A stretch of DNA of 64,000 nt from Metellina segmentata (Eukaryota; Arthropoda; Arachnida; Araneae; Tetragnathidae): contig OX375882.1 in assembly GCA_947359465.1 (NCBI GenBank), forward strand, positions 58,087,031 through 58,151,030, read 5' to 3'. The position numbers were made by a program, and so were the translations under genes. Under the pieces are notes generated by a model, which searched no databases, was not told where the DNA came from, and saw nothing but the letters and a program-made list of their open reading frames with translations. The stretch's first letter is position 1. Every line of letters starts with the position of its first letter. Positions 12,203 to 22,284 of this stretch are shown here, piece by piece.

Positions 12203-13264
12203 TTCTTCATGACGTTATTTTTTAATTTTTCTATAAACGCGCAATGGAAACTCTACTCTTCGAAAACATGTCGAGTTTAAATTCACGAAACGGACATAAT
12301 TTCGAAAGAAAACAAATGCGCTTTCAAGCGATTTATTTGCTTTCGCAAAAACCCATACTTCAAGTAGAAGCAAATCTCCAGAAAATCTTTCTCAGAGAAA
12401 CGTAATTCGTGTTACTCAGCAATACAACTTTTTCCTGCTTCGAATTGAGAATTTGACATGCTCAATTTCCAATCGGTCCCTTCTTGGAAAAAAAACCCAC
12501 CCCCTTTGAAGTGCACCCAAACCGAAGAGGACCGTTAAAATGATCTTGCATTAGAACAAGTGGCAACATGCGTCATTGAACAACGATACCGGAAAGAAGA
12601 ACACAACAACGGATACTCGTGGATTACCCTTCCTTCTCAGCCAATCATTTTATCACGTGACTGCTATACGCAATTGAGATGTTTGTTGGAATGCCTCGGT
12701 ACGCTGAGTTTGTACGATTTGTTTCTTCCTTCATCTGCCATGCTGTTTAGAAAGTCATTTCTGAAACGGAAAAATAGAATGGTTTGTTTAAGCATTCCAT
12801 CACTAGAGAATATTTGCAGAGAATGCGCCATTTGGTAAAGAGGGTACGTTCTGTCTTATTTGGAGTATATTTGTATATGCTATTTGAATACGTTACTGTG
12901 TGTGTTCTTGTTGGTAATGATTTTGAAAGATTTTGGGAAGACTGAAGAGGTTACTTTATTCAATTGACTATAAATATCTGTGCAACATTCTCCTAAAAAT
13001 TCATAGGAATTATCTATTTATAAAGAAAAGGGTAAAATTCGAAAGAGAGCAGGATGACATATTTAGTTCGAGATTGATTGTTCGTTGATTGAGATTTCAT
13101 GACGAAAGGTCCAATAATATATGATATTGTACAAGCTAGGCAAGTCCAAGTAAAATTGAAAGCAGACTTTAAAAATATCAATAAATGATCAAAGCATCAT
13201 TAATATCTAAGCTAATGACATCTACGCACACAACATGAAAACAAAAAAAAATTAATAAAAATTT
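12203..13264. other. no supported gene
   Basis: AT-rich sequence. A 92-codon plus-strand frame at 12560-12838 has no recognisable motif and is not called. Confidence 0.5.
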
Positions 13265-13566
13265 ACAAAAGGTAGTTGAATAACGTCGCACTGGATGAAT
13301 ACAATGGTCTATTGCTCCCGGTGAGGGATCCTTTCCCTTATGGGACAATACCACGTAATTTTGAACCACGGTCAGATGATGAGGTCAACATCGGAACTAC
13401 CACCCCACTATCCAAGCCTCCATACCATGAGGACATTTGAGGCCACGACAGAATGAACGTGTTGGAGCCCCATTGTGCACTACGATCCTTGGTTGAACCC
13501 AGTTTCGAACTTGCAATCCTCCGTTCGGTAATCAGTTGTCCTTCCAACCGGGATACCACGGCCCTA
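13265..13566 (-). mobile_element. tRNA-derived SINE, full-length copy
   Basis: On the minus strand the 5' head reads GTGGTATCCCGGTTGG (A-box-like). About 30 bases later comes GCAAGTTCGAAACTGG (B-box-like, core GTTCGAA). These are internal RNA polymerase III promoter elements, as in a tRNA. A ~200-bp body follows, with the landmarks GTGGCCTCAAATGTCC, CATCTGACCGTGGTTCAAAA and GTGCGACGTTA near the 3' end. At least fifteen other full or partial copies occur in the window. This is one of the two most complete copies and the better reference for the family. Confidence 0.85.
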
Positions 13567-14464
13567 AGAAGTTAGAGCACAATTATTCAAGCATAATGTT
13601 AGCAATATAAAAAGCTGAAATGTAGTTAACATACGATAAGAGCAATACAACAAATCATGTAGCTTTAAAGGCCTAAAAAGTTGACTATACAAACGCAAAT
13701 ATACAAACAGGGTCACCCATGGAAAAACAATTATGATGAAATAAATTTACCTCAAGACTTAAACACTAGAAAACTTGATACAAACATGAGATAACCCCAT
13801 CATTACATCAAGTTTCTCCATCTGAGAGGATATCCTCATCATAGTTAAGTTAGGATTTAGATCTAGACATTTCTGTGTTGTCATCAATCTCAGTGGATAG
13901 ATCTCTGTCCCTCAGTTCAATGGGTTCTAGGTTTTTATCCCGGTTCAGTTTGTCTTTGGTCCCGGTCTAATAAGCCCTCAAGTAGCAAAAAACAATGACC
14001 CGAGCAACAAATCGAATCATATTCATTTGCCAGGAAAGCGATCAATTGGTGACTTGTTGCTTCGTATCCCACCTGGCAACCTAGACCAAAACCATGAATC
14101 CGTACAGATCCTTCCTGGACAACACCATATAAGCGTTACGAAATGCGCAAGAATAAGCTGGCCATGTATAAGTTCTACGCATTTCAGTAAATGTATTAAG
14201 AGATCGGTTTTTGATTAGACAGGATGTGTAAGGATTGTAGCCCTAATAATACAGTTAAGTGTAGTTATGCTATGTTCTGTTGCTATTTTATTAAACTAAT
14301 TATTTTACCTGAGATTTATGCTGAGGAAAATTACCAATGATTCACCCATTATCTTCAGCAAGCACAGAAGTGGCCACAAGATGCCTTCTCCATATTGCAT
14401 AACCGATAGGTAGGGAAAACCTTTAAGCGATAATCCATACAATGAAGTTAATCTTAAATGTCCA
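13567..14464. other. no supported gene; one coding-like stretch
   Basis: A minus-strand stretch at about 13850-13973 reads like protein (acidic and serine-rich, ending in a stop) and is discussed as a finding. Nothing else was recognised. Confidence 0.4.
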
Positions 14465-15030
14465 CTGGCCAGTCTCTTAGTGGTTGTCTCGACTAGGTAT
14501 CTCATCATTGAAGAAACTGGCCAGATTATCATTGACAAGATATATATAATCATTAGAAGGAAACTGACCGGATGTTAACCAGTCATACACAATCGGCAAT
14601 ATGTTAATGACGAGTTATATCGTCTTTAAGTTCAAATCTTTATGCCCCGTCAAACAAGTTCAAATCTTCAATGCCGTGATACCTCGTCATTATAAATACC
14701 AATCAGATCTTGACATTCTCATAAAAAAACATGAAATCTCTTCGTTACGAAAGCTTACCAGATCTTGGTCTTGTTTGCATAAAATATCGGTATCATCTTA
14801 ATGACGAGTTATCTCGCCATTAACAAAAATATTTAAATCTTGATGGACGAGATATCTTGCCATTAGAAAAAACTTATCAGATCTTGAGACAGTCGCAATA
14901 AAAAAAACGGAAATACCTTAATGGAATAGACTTGTCATTACAAAAAACTGACGAAATCTTGATCTAATCACCATAAAAAAAATGGAATTAGTACCTTGAT
15001 GCACGAGTTTTCTCGTCAAAATATTTTGGT
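14465..15030 (+). repeat. palindromic 45-bp minisatellite, patch 2
   Basis: Roughly ten degenerate units with landmarks AACTGACCGGATG, GACGAGTTATCTCGCC and CAGATCTTGA. Units vary by indels, so spacing ranges around 45-60 bp. Confidence 0.75.
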
Positions 15031-16639
15031 GGATTTAATTCAAAGTAGGCTCATTTTAACATGACAAACTATGTAATAAAAACACACAGTTTTATGTTGC
15101 TTCGCGTGTCCTTTTTAATTCCTTAAATTGACAGATCTCTTAAATTGATAGTTTTTTTAAATTTTATATGGATTACTAAATAATTGCTTTCAGATTTTGT
15201 AAGCATATCTAAGAGCATTTTCAAATCAACTTCAAATATTACCTTTATTGTAAACGAAAGCTAATTATACTTATGTCCACTGCTCTTAAAAGGTATTTTT
15301 AATGTAAATATTAACTTAAACATCAAAAATGGAATCTACAACAAAAACACTTAAAAACTCTTTAATCTTGGATACTGGATGCTGCAGCTCTTACGGAAAT
15401 TGTGCATTAATATGCATTTTTTTAGTATTAACTACTTACTGATAACTCTATAATAGGATTTAAATTGCTAAATGGACTTCCCCTTGTATTGAAAAGAATT
15501 AGTGATCTCCTATTTTTACATTGATGGAAAAATATATCATTTTGTAAAGGGTTCATGTTCATTGCGACGTTAATGGAATGAAGTATCAGGTGATTTAGCC
15601 TGAATTGTCCTTAAAATTAGTCTAGTTCTTCTACCTATCATTACTTTGAAAACGCTTGAATTGAACCAAAAGAAGAGCTAAAACCAAACAGCGCGAATCT
15701 TGCAATTGCAAGGTTGTACATTGGCAACTTTTTCATTTTAAAAGAAGCCGAATGATTTACGTGTCAGAAATGTCTCCAGGAAAGTTGCCACATTTCCTGT
15801 CAAGACTAGAATGGATCATATTGTCGATCGCATGTACATTAGCACAGACTCTGTCTTGCTGATTCAAATAAATTTCTTGTTGCCTGAATAAAAGATATTT
15901 AGGAGTATATTTTGTTCTTCCGTACTGGAGTTAACTTTGACGGCAATTTTAACTGTACTATGCTACTTAGAATCCATTGTTCCCTTTTATACAATTGTTT
16001 TTTAATGCACATTGCAATTCATTTTTATGAAAGACATCTTGATGGTCGAAAATAATTCACTGGTTTGTATGGGTTGATTTTCTTATGACGGAAGCCAATG
16101 ATATGGACTATAATACCAAGATGTAACAGGATTTAAACTGCTCGAATGAAAATATTCAATATACTAGAATAGTTTTCTTTGAAGAACTGTTAAAGTTTCA
16201 AATGAGCCCTATTATCTTATATATTTCATAACGGTCTCCCAGAAAAGTTGCCGCATTTGCTGCCATAACTAGAAAAGGCCATAGTGTCACTCATGTGTAC
16301 TTGCACAAACTCAATCTTGCTGATTCAGATAAATATCAATGCCAACTACATAGAAGTATATTTTGTTTTTCTATATTGGAGAGAACTATGTTAGCAAAAT
16401 TTTGAATGTACTGTGTAACTTACACTCTCCATTGTTACCGGTTTTCAATCCTATTTTTCATGCGCATTTCGTTTTATTTTTACAGAAGACACAGTGATGG
16501 CGGTGCCAATTAATAAGTATGGGTTGTGATTTTTATGGTGCGAATGAATGTGTTCCAAGATGTAACAGAATTTGAATGTCACGAATGAAAATTTGCCTAT
16601 AACCAGAATAACCGGACAGCATCTTCACCTTCCAGATCG
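15031..16639. other. AT-rich sequence with one ~450-bp diverged direct repeat
   Basis: Two blocks resemble one another: from about 15690 (GTCTCCAGGAAAGTTGCCACATTTCC) and from about 16230 (TCTCCCAGAAAAGTTGCCGCATTTGC). Both are followed by a TAGAA(T/A)GG-like and GTACATT/CTTGCACA region and later by TATATTTTGTT. No gene was recognised. Confidence 0.55.
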
Positions 16640-16915
16640 TCGTCTCTACGGGATATCTCGTCACTATAAAAACTGAACAGATGTTGATGAATGAAATATC
16701 TCGTCATTCGAAGGAAACTGACCAGATATTGATGGACAAAATATCTCGTTATTCCAAGGAAACTGAACGGATATTGATGGACGAAATATCTCGTCATTCC
16801 AAAGAAATGTATCAGTTCTTATCTCATCGTCATCAATCGGCGGTATCTTGATGACGAGATATCTCATCATCAGAAAAATTGGTCTGATCATGATAGACGT
16901 GTCATCTCTTCGAAA
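16640..16915 (+). repeat. palindromic 45-bp minisatellite, patch 3
   Basis: This patch has the most regular spacing: CTGAACAGATGTTGATG..., CTGACCAGATATTGATGG..., CTGAACGGATATTGATGG... recur every 45 bp, followed by AAATATCTCGTCATTCC. It ends beside the pogo/Tigger remnant. Confidence 0.85.
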
Positions 16916-16951
16916 CCACGTGGAAGGATAAAATATATTTCCTAAAATCAA

Positions 16952-17636
16952 AATATAGAACTTCAATTATCCGAACTCCAGTTAAGTGGATCGCCAATCA
17001 TCCGGCTCACTTTGAGAAGAAAAAGAAATCAGCAAAATATGCATTTTAAAAGTTTCTTATCGGTGAATGATAAAAACGAAGAAGAGAAAGTGTCAGGTGA
17101 GGTCTTCAGAAATAGTGAAAATTCCTGGATTTTCCGAGTGTCGTGCAGAGAATGTAGGCGAGTGGCTGGTGTTGGATTCTTCGGACCCTGGATTCCAAAA
17201 TCTCAGTTATGATGAACTCATTCAAAGTGTGAGAGAACTCATTGATGACCCGGAAGATGACGACTACATTGCTCCTAAACCAGACTTGTAAGGCATTTGG
17301 GAGCCTTGACACAACGCTAAAATGGATGGATCTGCAGCCTGAATGCAACAATATACATACAGATAATCACAGCCAAGCGCATCCGAGGCTTGGCTGCGCG
17401 GAAACGAGTAAAAACAACAAAACTGAATTTGACCGATATGTTCAAGCAATGATACATTTTAATGCGATATATATAAGTAAAAATTGATACAAAATTGTTA
17501 TAACAGTCATGAAATTACCTTACATACCATAGAAAAGTTCGTTTTTTACTAAGAAATAACCTTTTTTTGTGAATTGTCTAATTATCCGAATGGTGTCTGG
17601 TCTCAATTTATAGGGATAATTTGAGTTCTACAGTAT
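16952..17636 (+). mobile_element. pogo/Tigger-type transposon remnant
   Basis: The left end reads TATAGAACTTCAATTATCCG and the right end complements it (GGATAATTTGAGTTCTAC then AGTATA). GTAGAAC-TC-A-TTATCCG ends and TA targets are typical of Tigger elements. The interior is mostly deleted but keeps the acidic tail of the transposase (17139-17291). Length about 685 bp against 2-3 kb for autonomous members. Confidence 0.75.
17067..17291 (+). pseudogene. pogo/Tigger transposase C-terminal tail
   Basis: The last ~50 codons read ENVGEWLVLDSSDPG, then FQNLSYDELIQSV, then an acidic DDPEDDD tail before a stop. The pattern EWL...DPGFQ..(S/T)DEEI...V followed by acidic residues is the known region behind the DDE domain in Tigger/jerky-type transposases. 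The DDE catalytic core itself is absent: only short unrelated sequence separates this tail from the left terminal repeat. The fragment cannot be a functional transposase. The first ~20 codons are probably not original coding sequence. Confidence 0.65.
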
Positions 17637-18152
17637 ACATTAAATTAATGAAAAGACGCGACAAATTGCAGAACCACATACTACACCCGTAGCTCACAAA
17701 TTTCTCTATCTCAATATTTTAATAATTTGACTATGATATTCTCAAGTAACTATTAAAATCTATACTAAATTGCATTTCCATGTTCACTGGAACTGTTCTG
17801 GTATTGACTATTCGGTTGCTTCAGGTTACAATTCACAATAAATCGAACGAGAATGAGGTAACTTCACAGAGGACTGCTCATCATAGTGTAACTCATATTA
17901 CTCGCTTGTCTTCTGAGAAGCGAATCATTGGATTACGAGGAAAATTGTAATTACAAATCTAATCGTACGGTCCCATACTGAATTATATACGTTTGTCTTC
18001 CCAATATCTAGATTGAAGTGGGTAGCATTATTAAATGACACAGGCAAAGACACGCTTAGACAGAGTAATACATAGTTGGTCCTTTTTTAACAATTTTATA
18101 ACCGGTTAAACAAATTAGAATCTAGATTTAAAACTTCATGCAATCGAAGCAA
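17637..18152. other. no supported gene
   Basis: AT-rich, no repeats or motifs recognised. Confidence 0.5.
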
Positions 18153-18265
18153 TTCTCTCTCTCCCTCTTTCTCTCTCCCTCTCTCTATATTTCTCTCTTA
18201 CTCTTTCACTCTCTCTTTCACTCTCTCTTTCTCTCTCTCTCTCTTTCTATCTCTCTTTCTCTCTC
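18153..18265. repeat. polypyrimidine (CT)n-rich tract
   Basis: More than 100 bases almost purely of C and T, with CTCTCTCT and CTTTCTCT variants. Confidence 0.95.
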
Positions 18266-18359
18266 GTTTAGTACGAATTCTTTTAAACAATAATGATACA
18301 AACAACAATGAATCAGCTAGCTTTTATCTTGAACGACATGTATGTGTCGCTTAACCTCT

Positions 18360-18545
18360 ATCTCGTCCATAAATACTTGTCTAAACTTGCTCATGACCAT
18401 TTGCTCAATATCTCGTCATTCAGATATTGCCGATTTTCTTATGATGAGATCACGATCTGGTCAGTTTTTTTCTAATGGCCAAATATCTCGTCCATCAAGA
18501 TTTGACCAGTTTTGTTATTGACGAGATTAATAAAGCCAATCACCA
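18360..18545 (-). repeat. palindromic 45-bp minisatellite, patch 4, inverted orientation
   Basis: Units run as AATATCTCGTCCATCAAGAT...TGACCAGTTTTGTTATTGACGAGA, i.e. reversed relative to patches 1-3. Confidence 0.75.
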
Positions 18546-18793
18546 GTGGGGTTAAACTTTAAGCGATACATAGCTTAGTTTGGGTTATTAAATGTACATT
18601 GTATGGTAATGTATGGTCATTGTACAACATGCTTACCATTCCACGTTTGCTTGCGTACATCTCCACAAGTAAAATTCAACAAGTGCATATTGTTTATTTC
18701 TCATTAAATACCTTACTATGACAAAGATAAATGCATTTCTTCAAACATACATACTTAAAATTTGATATGAGGGAGTTTTTTTGTGGCAATGTA
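18546..18793. other. no feature recognised
   Basis: AT-rich spacer up to the TA target of the next transposon copy. Confidence 0.5.
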
Positions 18794-19335
18794 CACTACC
18801 CTACAATAATGGACCGGACGGGGGCGGATTTGCATAAAATCCGACTTTGGGGTATTTTTCGTGGTATGGCCTGGGAACTGTGCATGTTGCTCATGGTTAA
18901 TTAAACGCCGATGCCTACATGAACATTTTAGAAAATCAGGTTTTTCCTACGCTCCGGCAATTCTATGTAATGGACGAATGTTACTTCCAAGAAGACAACG
19001 CTCCATGTCATATTGCAGCCTCTATCAAGCAGTGGTATCAAGATAAGGATGTAAAACGTTTTCCCTGGTGTGCTCCGAATCCCTACCTAAACCCCATAGA
19101 TCATTTGTGCGACGAGTTTGAGCGACGTCCGAAATCTACAGCTGAGCTGTCGACATTCTTGCAACTGGAATGGACACAAATACCCATAGCTGTGTATCAA
19201 AACCTTGTTGAAAGTACGCCCAGAAGGGATGATAGTGTAATTGCAGCACGTGGGCGACCATCCCCCTATTAAAGCATGTATTATTTCCCTTATACCATCA
19301 CATTTTGCTTTCCGGTTCATTGTTGAAGGGTAGTG
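18794..19335 (+). mobile_element. Tc1-derived MITE-like copy B with both TIRs
   Basis: It is bounded by CACTACCCTACAATAATGGA and the imperfect complement ending GAAGGGTAGTG, with TA on each side (18792-18793 and 19336-19337). Inside is only the C-terminal half of a Tc1-type transposase (18919-19272): FQEDNAPCH holds the second catalytic aspartate, and NPIDHL stands where NPIEHLW would be, so the glutamate is replaced by aspartate in this copy. The first catalytic aspartate and the DNA-binding half are missing. The frame runs about 117 codons and ends in the family-typical ...GRPSPY. Confidence 0.9.
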
Positions 19336-19661
19336 TATATGTTTATGGCAACTTTTCCTATGGCGCTTTCCTAACGACAAACATAACAAACGCTGACTGC
19401 ATTCACTCCGTCAGATCTCCGTCACGACTAACACGCTTTTAGTCAATATAATTTTTTGCCAGAACATTGAATGTTTGCAAAATTGTTTTAATATCTCACA
19501 TGTTCCAAGAAGATAATCCAAATGTATCGATCATACCCTACTCTTTTAACTTTTCTTCATATTTTAATTTCCTGATTGTCTATCAATCTTCATCGTATAC
19601 GTTTTTTAATATGCTCAATTCTGAATTTTTTTTAGATTTAATTGGTATGCATGCATTTAAT
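19336..19661. other. no feature recognised
   Basis: Short AT-rich spacer between the Tc1-derived copy and the next SINE. Confidence 0.5.
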
Positions 19662-19957
19662 AACGTTGCACTGGAGCAACACAACGAGTTATTAGCGACG
19701 GTCAGGGGTCAACCACTGAAGGTTAAGATCCGAGGACTACACCACGTAATTTTTAACCGTGGTCAGATGACGAGGTTATATCTGAGCTAGCATCCCATTC
19801 TCCTAACTTCCACACTTCACCAATGTAAGAACCTTCGAGGCTACGACAGATTTAAAGTGCACCAGCACCCTTTGTACATGACGGTCTTTCGTTGGTTTCA
19901 AACTGGCAACTTATCGGATTCTAGTCCGTGGTCATCCAACCGGGTTACCGCGGTTAT
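19662..19957 (-). mobile_element. tRNA-derived SINE, full-length copy
   Basis: The head lies at the right end (minus strand GGTAACCCGGTTGGATG, then CCAGTTTGAAACC as the B box). The body is collinear with the copy at 13265-13566. Its end, minus strand CCAGTGCAACGTTA, is at 19662. Confidence 0.85.
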
Positions 19958-19964
19958 ATATTTA

Positions 19965-20060
19965 ATTGGAGTTGGTTGGTTGTTTTGTTCAGGGTTGTTT
20001 GGCGTAAAGGCCATATTTGTTCAAGCTACGCCCAACACAAGACAATGTCAAGTCTAATTG
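19965..20060. repeat. second dispersed family, short fragment
   Basis: GGCGTAAAGGCCATATTTGT-CAAGCTACGCCCAACACAAGAC resembles the ends of the longer copies at 40470 and 59165. It abuts the SINE head. Confidence 0.6.
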
Positions 20061-20322
20061 TTAAAAGAAAGGAAGGTTTGATTGGAGATGAATCAGTATC
20101 AAAAACCTTTTGTCTTCTTACATACCATTGGCACCACTTTTTATATCAAATATAGAAACATAAAGAATTACCCGTCTTTGCAAATTTGAAATATATTTAA
20201 ATCAAAAACAATTGCAAGTAGTAAGCTAAAAATGTCCATATTGTCTTCTGTGTAACTGGGCAACAAAAGAGCCAATTGTTTAAAATATTGTAGATGTTTG
20301 GGTAGCAATGGTAATTTTAGTT

Positions 20323-20455
20323 AACGTCGTACTAGAGCAACACAACGGGCTATTGACGACGGTCCGGGATCAATCCCTTAGGGAAAAAATCCAAGGACAG
20401 CACCTCGTAATTTTGAACCACTGTCAGATGACGAAGCAACATCTGAGCTAGTAGA
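20323..20455 (-). mobile_element. SINE, headless 3' half
   Basis: Starts GTTAACGTCGTACTAGAGCA and continues through the CCGTC and CATCTGA landmarks; the tRNA-like head is absent. Confidence 0.8.
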
Positions 20456-20509
20456 GGTTTGGGATAGGATGATATGAGTCGATTTGAAATGGAATAGCTT
20501 AATAATGCA

Positions 20510-21960
20510 TATTAGAAACAGGTTTAAATGACTTTAAAAATTAAAGTTATTTTAGTAGGTATGGCATGTTTCCCTTAAAGTAACTTACGACATTTTAAAG
20601 ACATCCTTCGCAACTTCCAATCAAACAGAACAATTTTTCTTTTCTTTCACCAAACTTCACAACAATAATCTTGCAAATACTGTGTCAATTTGAAAAGTAA
20701 TGACCCAATAAGTAATAAATATAATGACCCAATAACATATCTTAGAAACCAGTTTCAAATGACTTTAAGAGTCTAATAAGTGAAAATAAGCTGGTAACTC
20801 ATCCAACAATACTTTACTAGAAAGGAAGATTTAATAATTATAGAGACATCGCAACAGACATGTATACAGAAGGATACGAGCTGCGTAACAACTCAGAGGC
20901 ATCTGACTCACGGAATAACATGAAGATTATATTAGACAAATGAATTGATAAGAATACATATACAGGAAACAGTAGTGTAAACACAGAAAAAAGTAATATT
21001 AAACAACGACTCATTAACGTAAACACTCGAAGAAAATATGCAACCAAAACTTAAGTTAATTTTAGTAAATATCTTGCATGTTTCATTTTTAAGTAACTCG
21101 TGACGTTTCAATCAACATTTTAAAGACATCCTTCGCAACTTGCAATCAAAAAGAGCAATTTGTCTTTTCTCACCAAACTTCACCGCATATCTTAGAAACC
21201 AGTGCAAAATAATTTTAAAAACTAGTAATTTTTAATAAATGAAACATGTTTAGTTTTTAAACAACTCATGATGTTTCGTTTAACATTTGAAAAAGATATC
21301 CATCACAACTTCCAGCTAAACCGCGAATTCTCAAACTTCACCGAACTTCACCATTCCAGTCACGTAAATACCGAGTTGATTTGACGTAACGATTCAAAAG
21401 CATACATTAGAAAAAGGTGCAAAATGACTTTAAAACGAGTTATTTTCAGTGAATATAGCCTGATTCCTTTTTAAGTAATTTATGAAGTTTCAATCGGCAT
21501 TTTAAAGACATCCTTCAAAACTTAAAAAAAAAAAAAAAAAAAGACAATTTGTCTTCTCTCACCAAACATCACCACATATCTTAGAAACCGGTGCAAAATA
21601 GTTTTAAAAACTAGCAATTTTTAGTAAATGTAGCATGTTTAGTTTTTAAACAACTCATGATGTCTCATTTAACATTTGAAAAAGATATCCATCACAACTT
21701 CCAGCTAAACCGAGAATTCTCTTCCTTCACCGAACTTCACCATTCCAGTCTCGTAAATACCGAGTTGATTTGACGTGTAACGATCCAAAAACATACATTA
21801 GAAATCGGTGCAAAATGACTTTTAAACGAGTTATTTTCAGTGCATGATTCCTTTTCAAGTAACTTATGAAGTTTCAATCGGCATTTTAAAGACATCCTTC
21901 ACAACTTCCAATCAAACAACGCAATTTATCTTCCTTCACGAAACTTCACCACTCCCATCT
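20510..21960. repeat. degenerate satellite array, ~190-230-bp units
   Basis: Recurring blocks are TTAGAAACC(A/G)GTGCAAAATG, then GAC-TTAAAA, TTTTAGTAAATGTAGCATG, and CATTTTAAAGACATCCTTC followed by ACTTCCAATCAAAC. They recur near 20511, 20745, 21055, 21186, 21410, 21578 and 21800. Divergence is high and some units are truncated. A poly(A) stretch interrupts one unit at about 21522. Confidence 0.85.
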
Positions 21961-22284
21961 CGCAAATCCAAATTAAAGCACACACCGTCTCCTTTTTTTA
22001 AAACGCACCACCCCACAAACCACCCGAGCCAATTGAATCCAAGCAAACAGCACACATCACGAAGAAAGTGAAATCCGGAGTCTTTAAATTAAACGAATCA
22101 ACCCCACTTCTCCCTCTGGCCCTTTTTTAAAGACCCATCGTCTCGCCAGAAACTTCAATTAACACGCACAAGGACACGGCATCCGATCCTCTGGCACCAT
22201 TATTTTCAGATCCAGGCTTTTCAAAATACGAAACGGGGAAAAATTCATACGATTGTTTCAGCCACCACTAATGACTTCATCTCC
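21961..22284. other. spacer between two satellite arrays
   Basis: Relatively C-rich on the plus strand, with no repeat or gene recognised. Confidence 0.5.

Noticed and set aside
12560..12838. 92-codon plus-strand frame
   Set aside because: No recognisable domain, no splice or promoter signal; length is compatible with chance.
13520..13566. tRNA gene
   Set aside because: A and B boxes are present, but no cloverleaf with paired acceptor stem follows; it continues into the SINE body.
18153..18265. Promoter GAGA-type element
   Set aside because: A long polypyrimidine tract with no associated gene is better called simple sequence.
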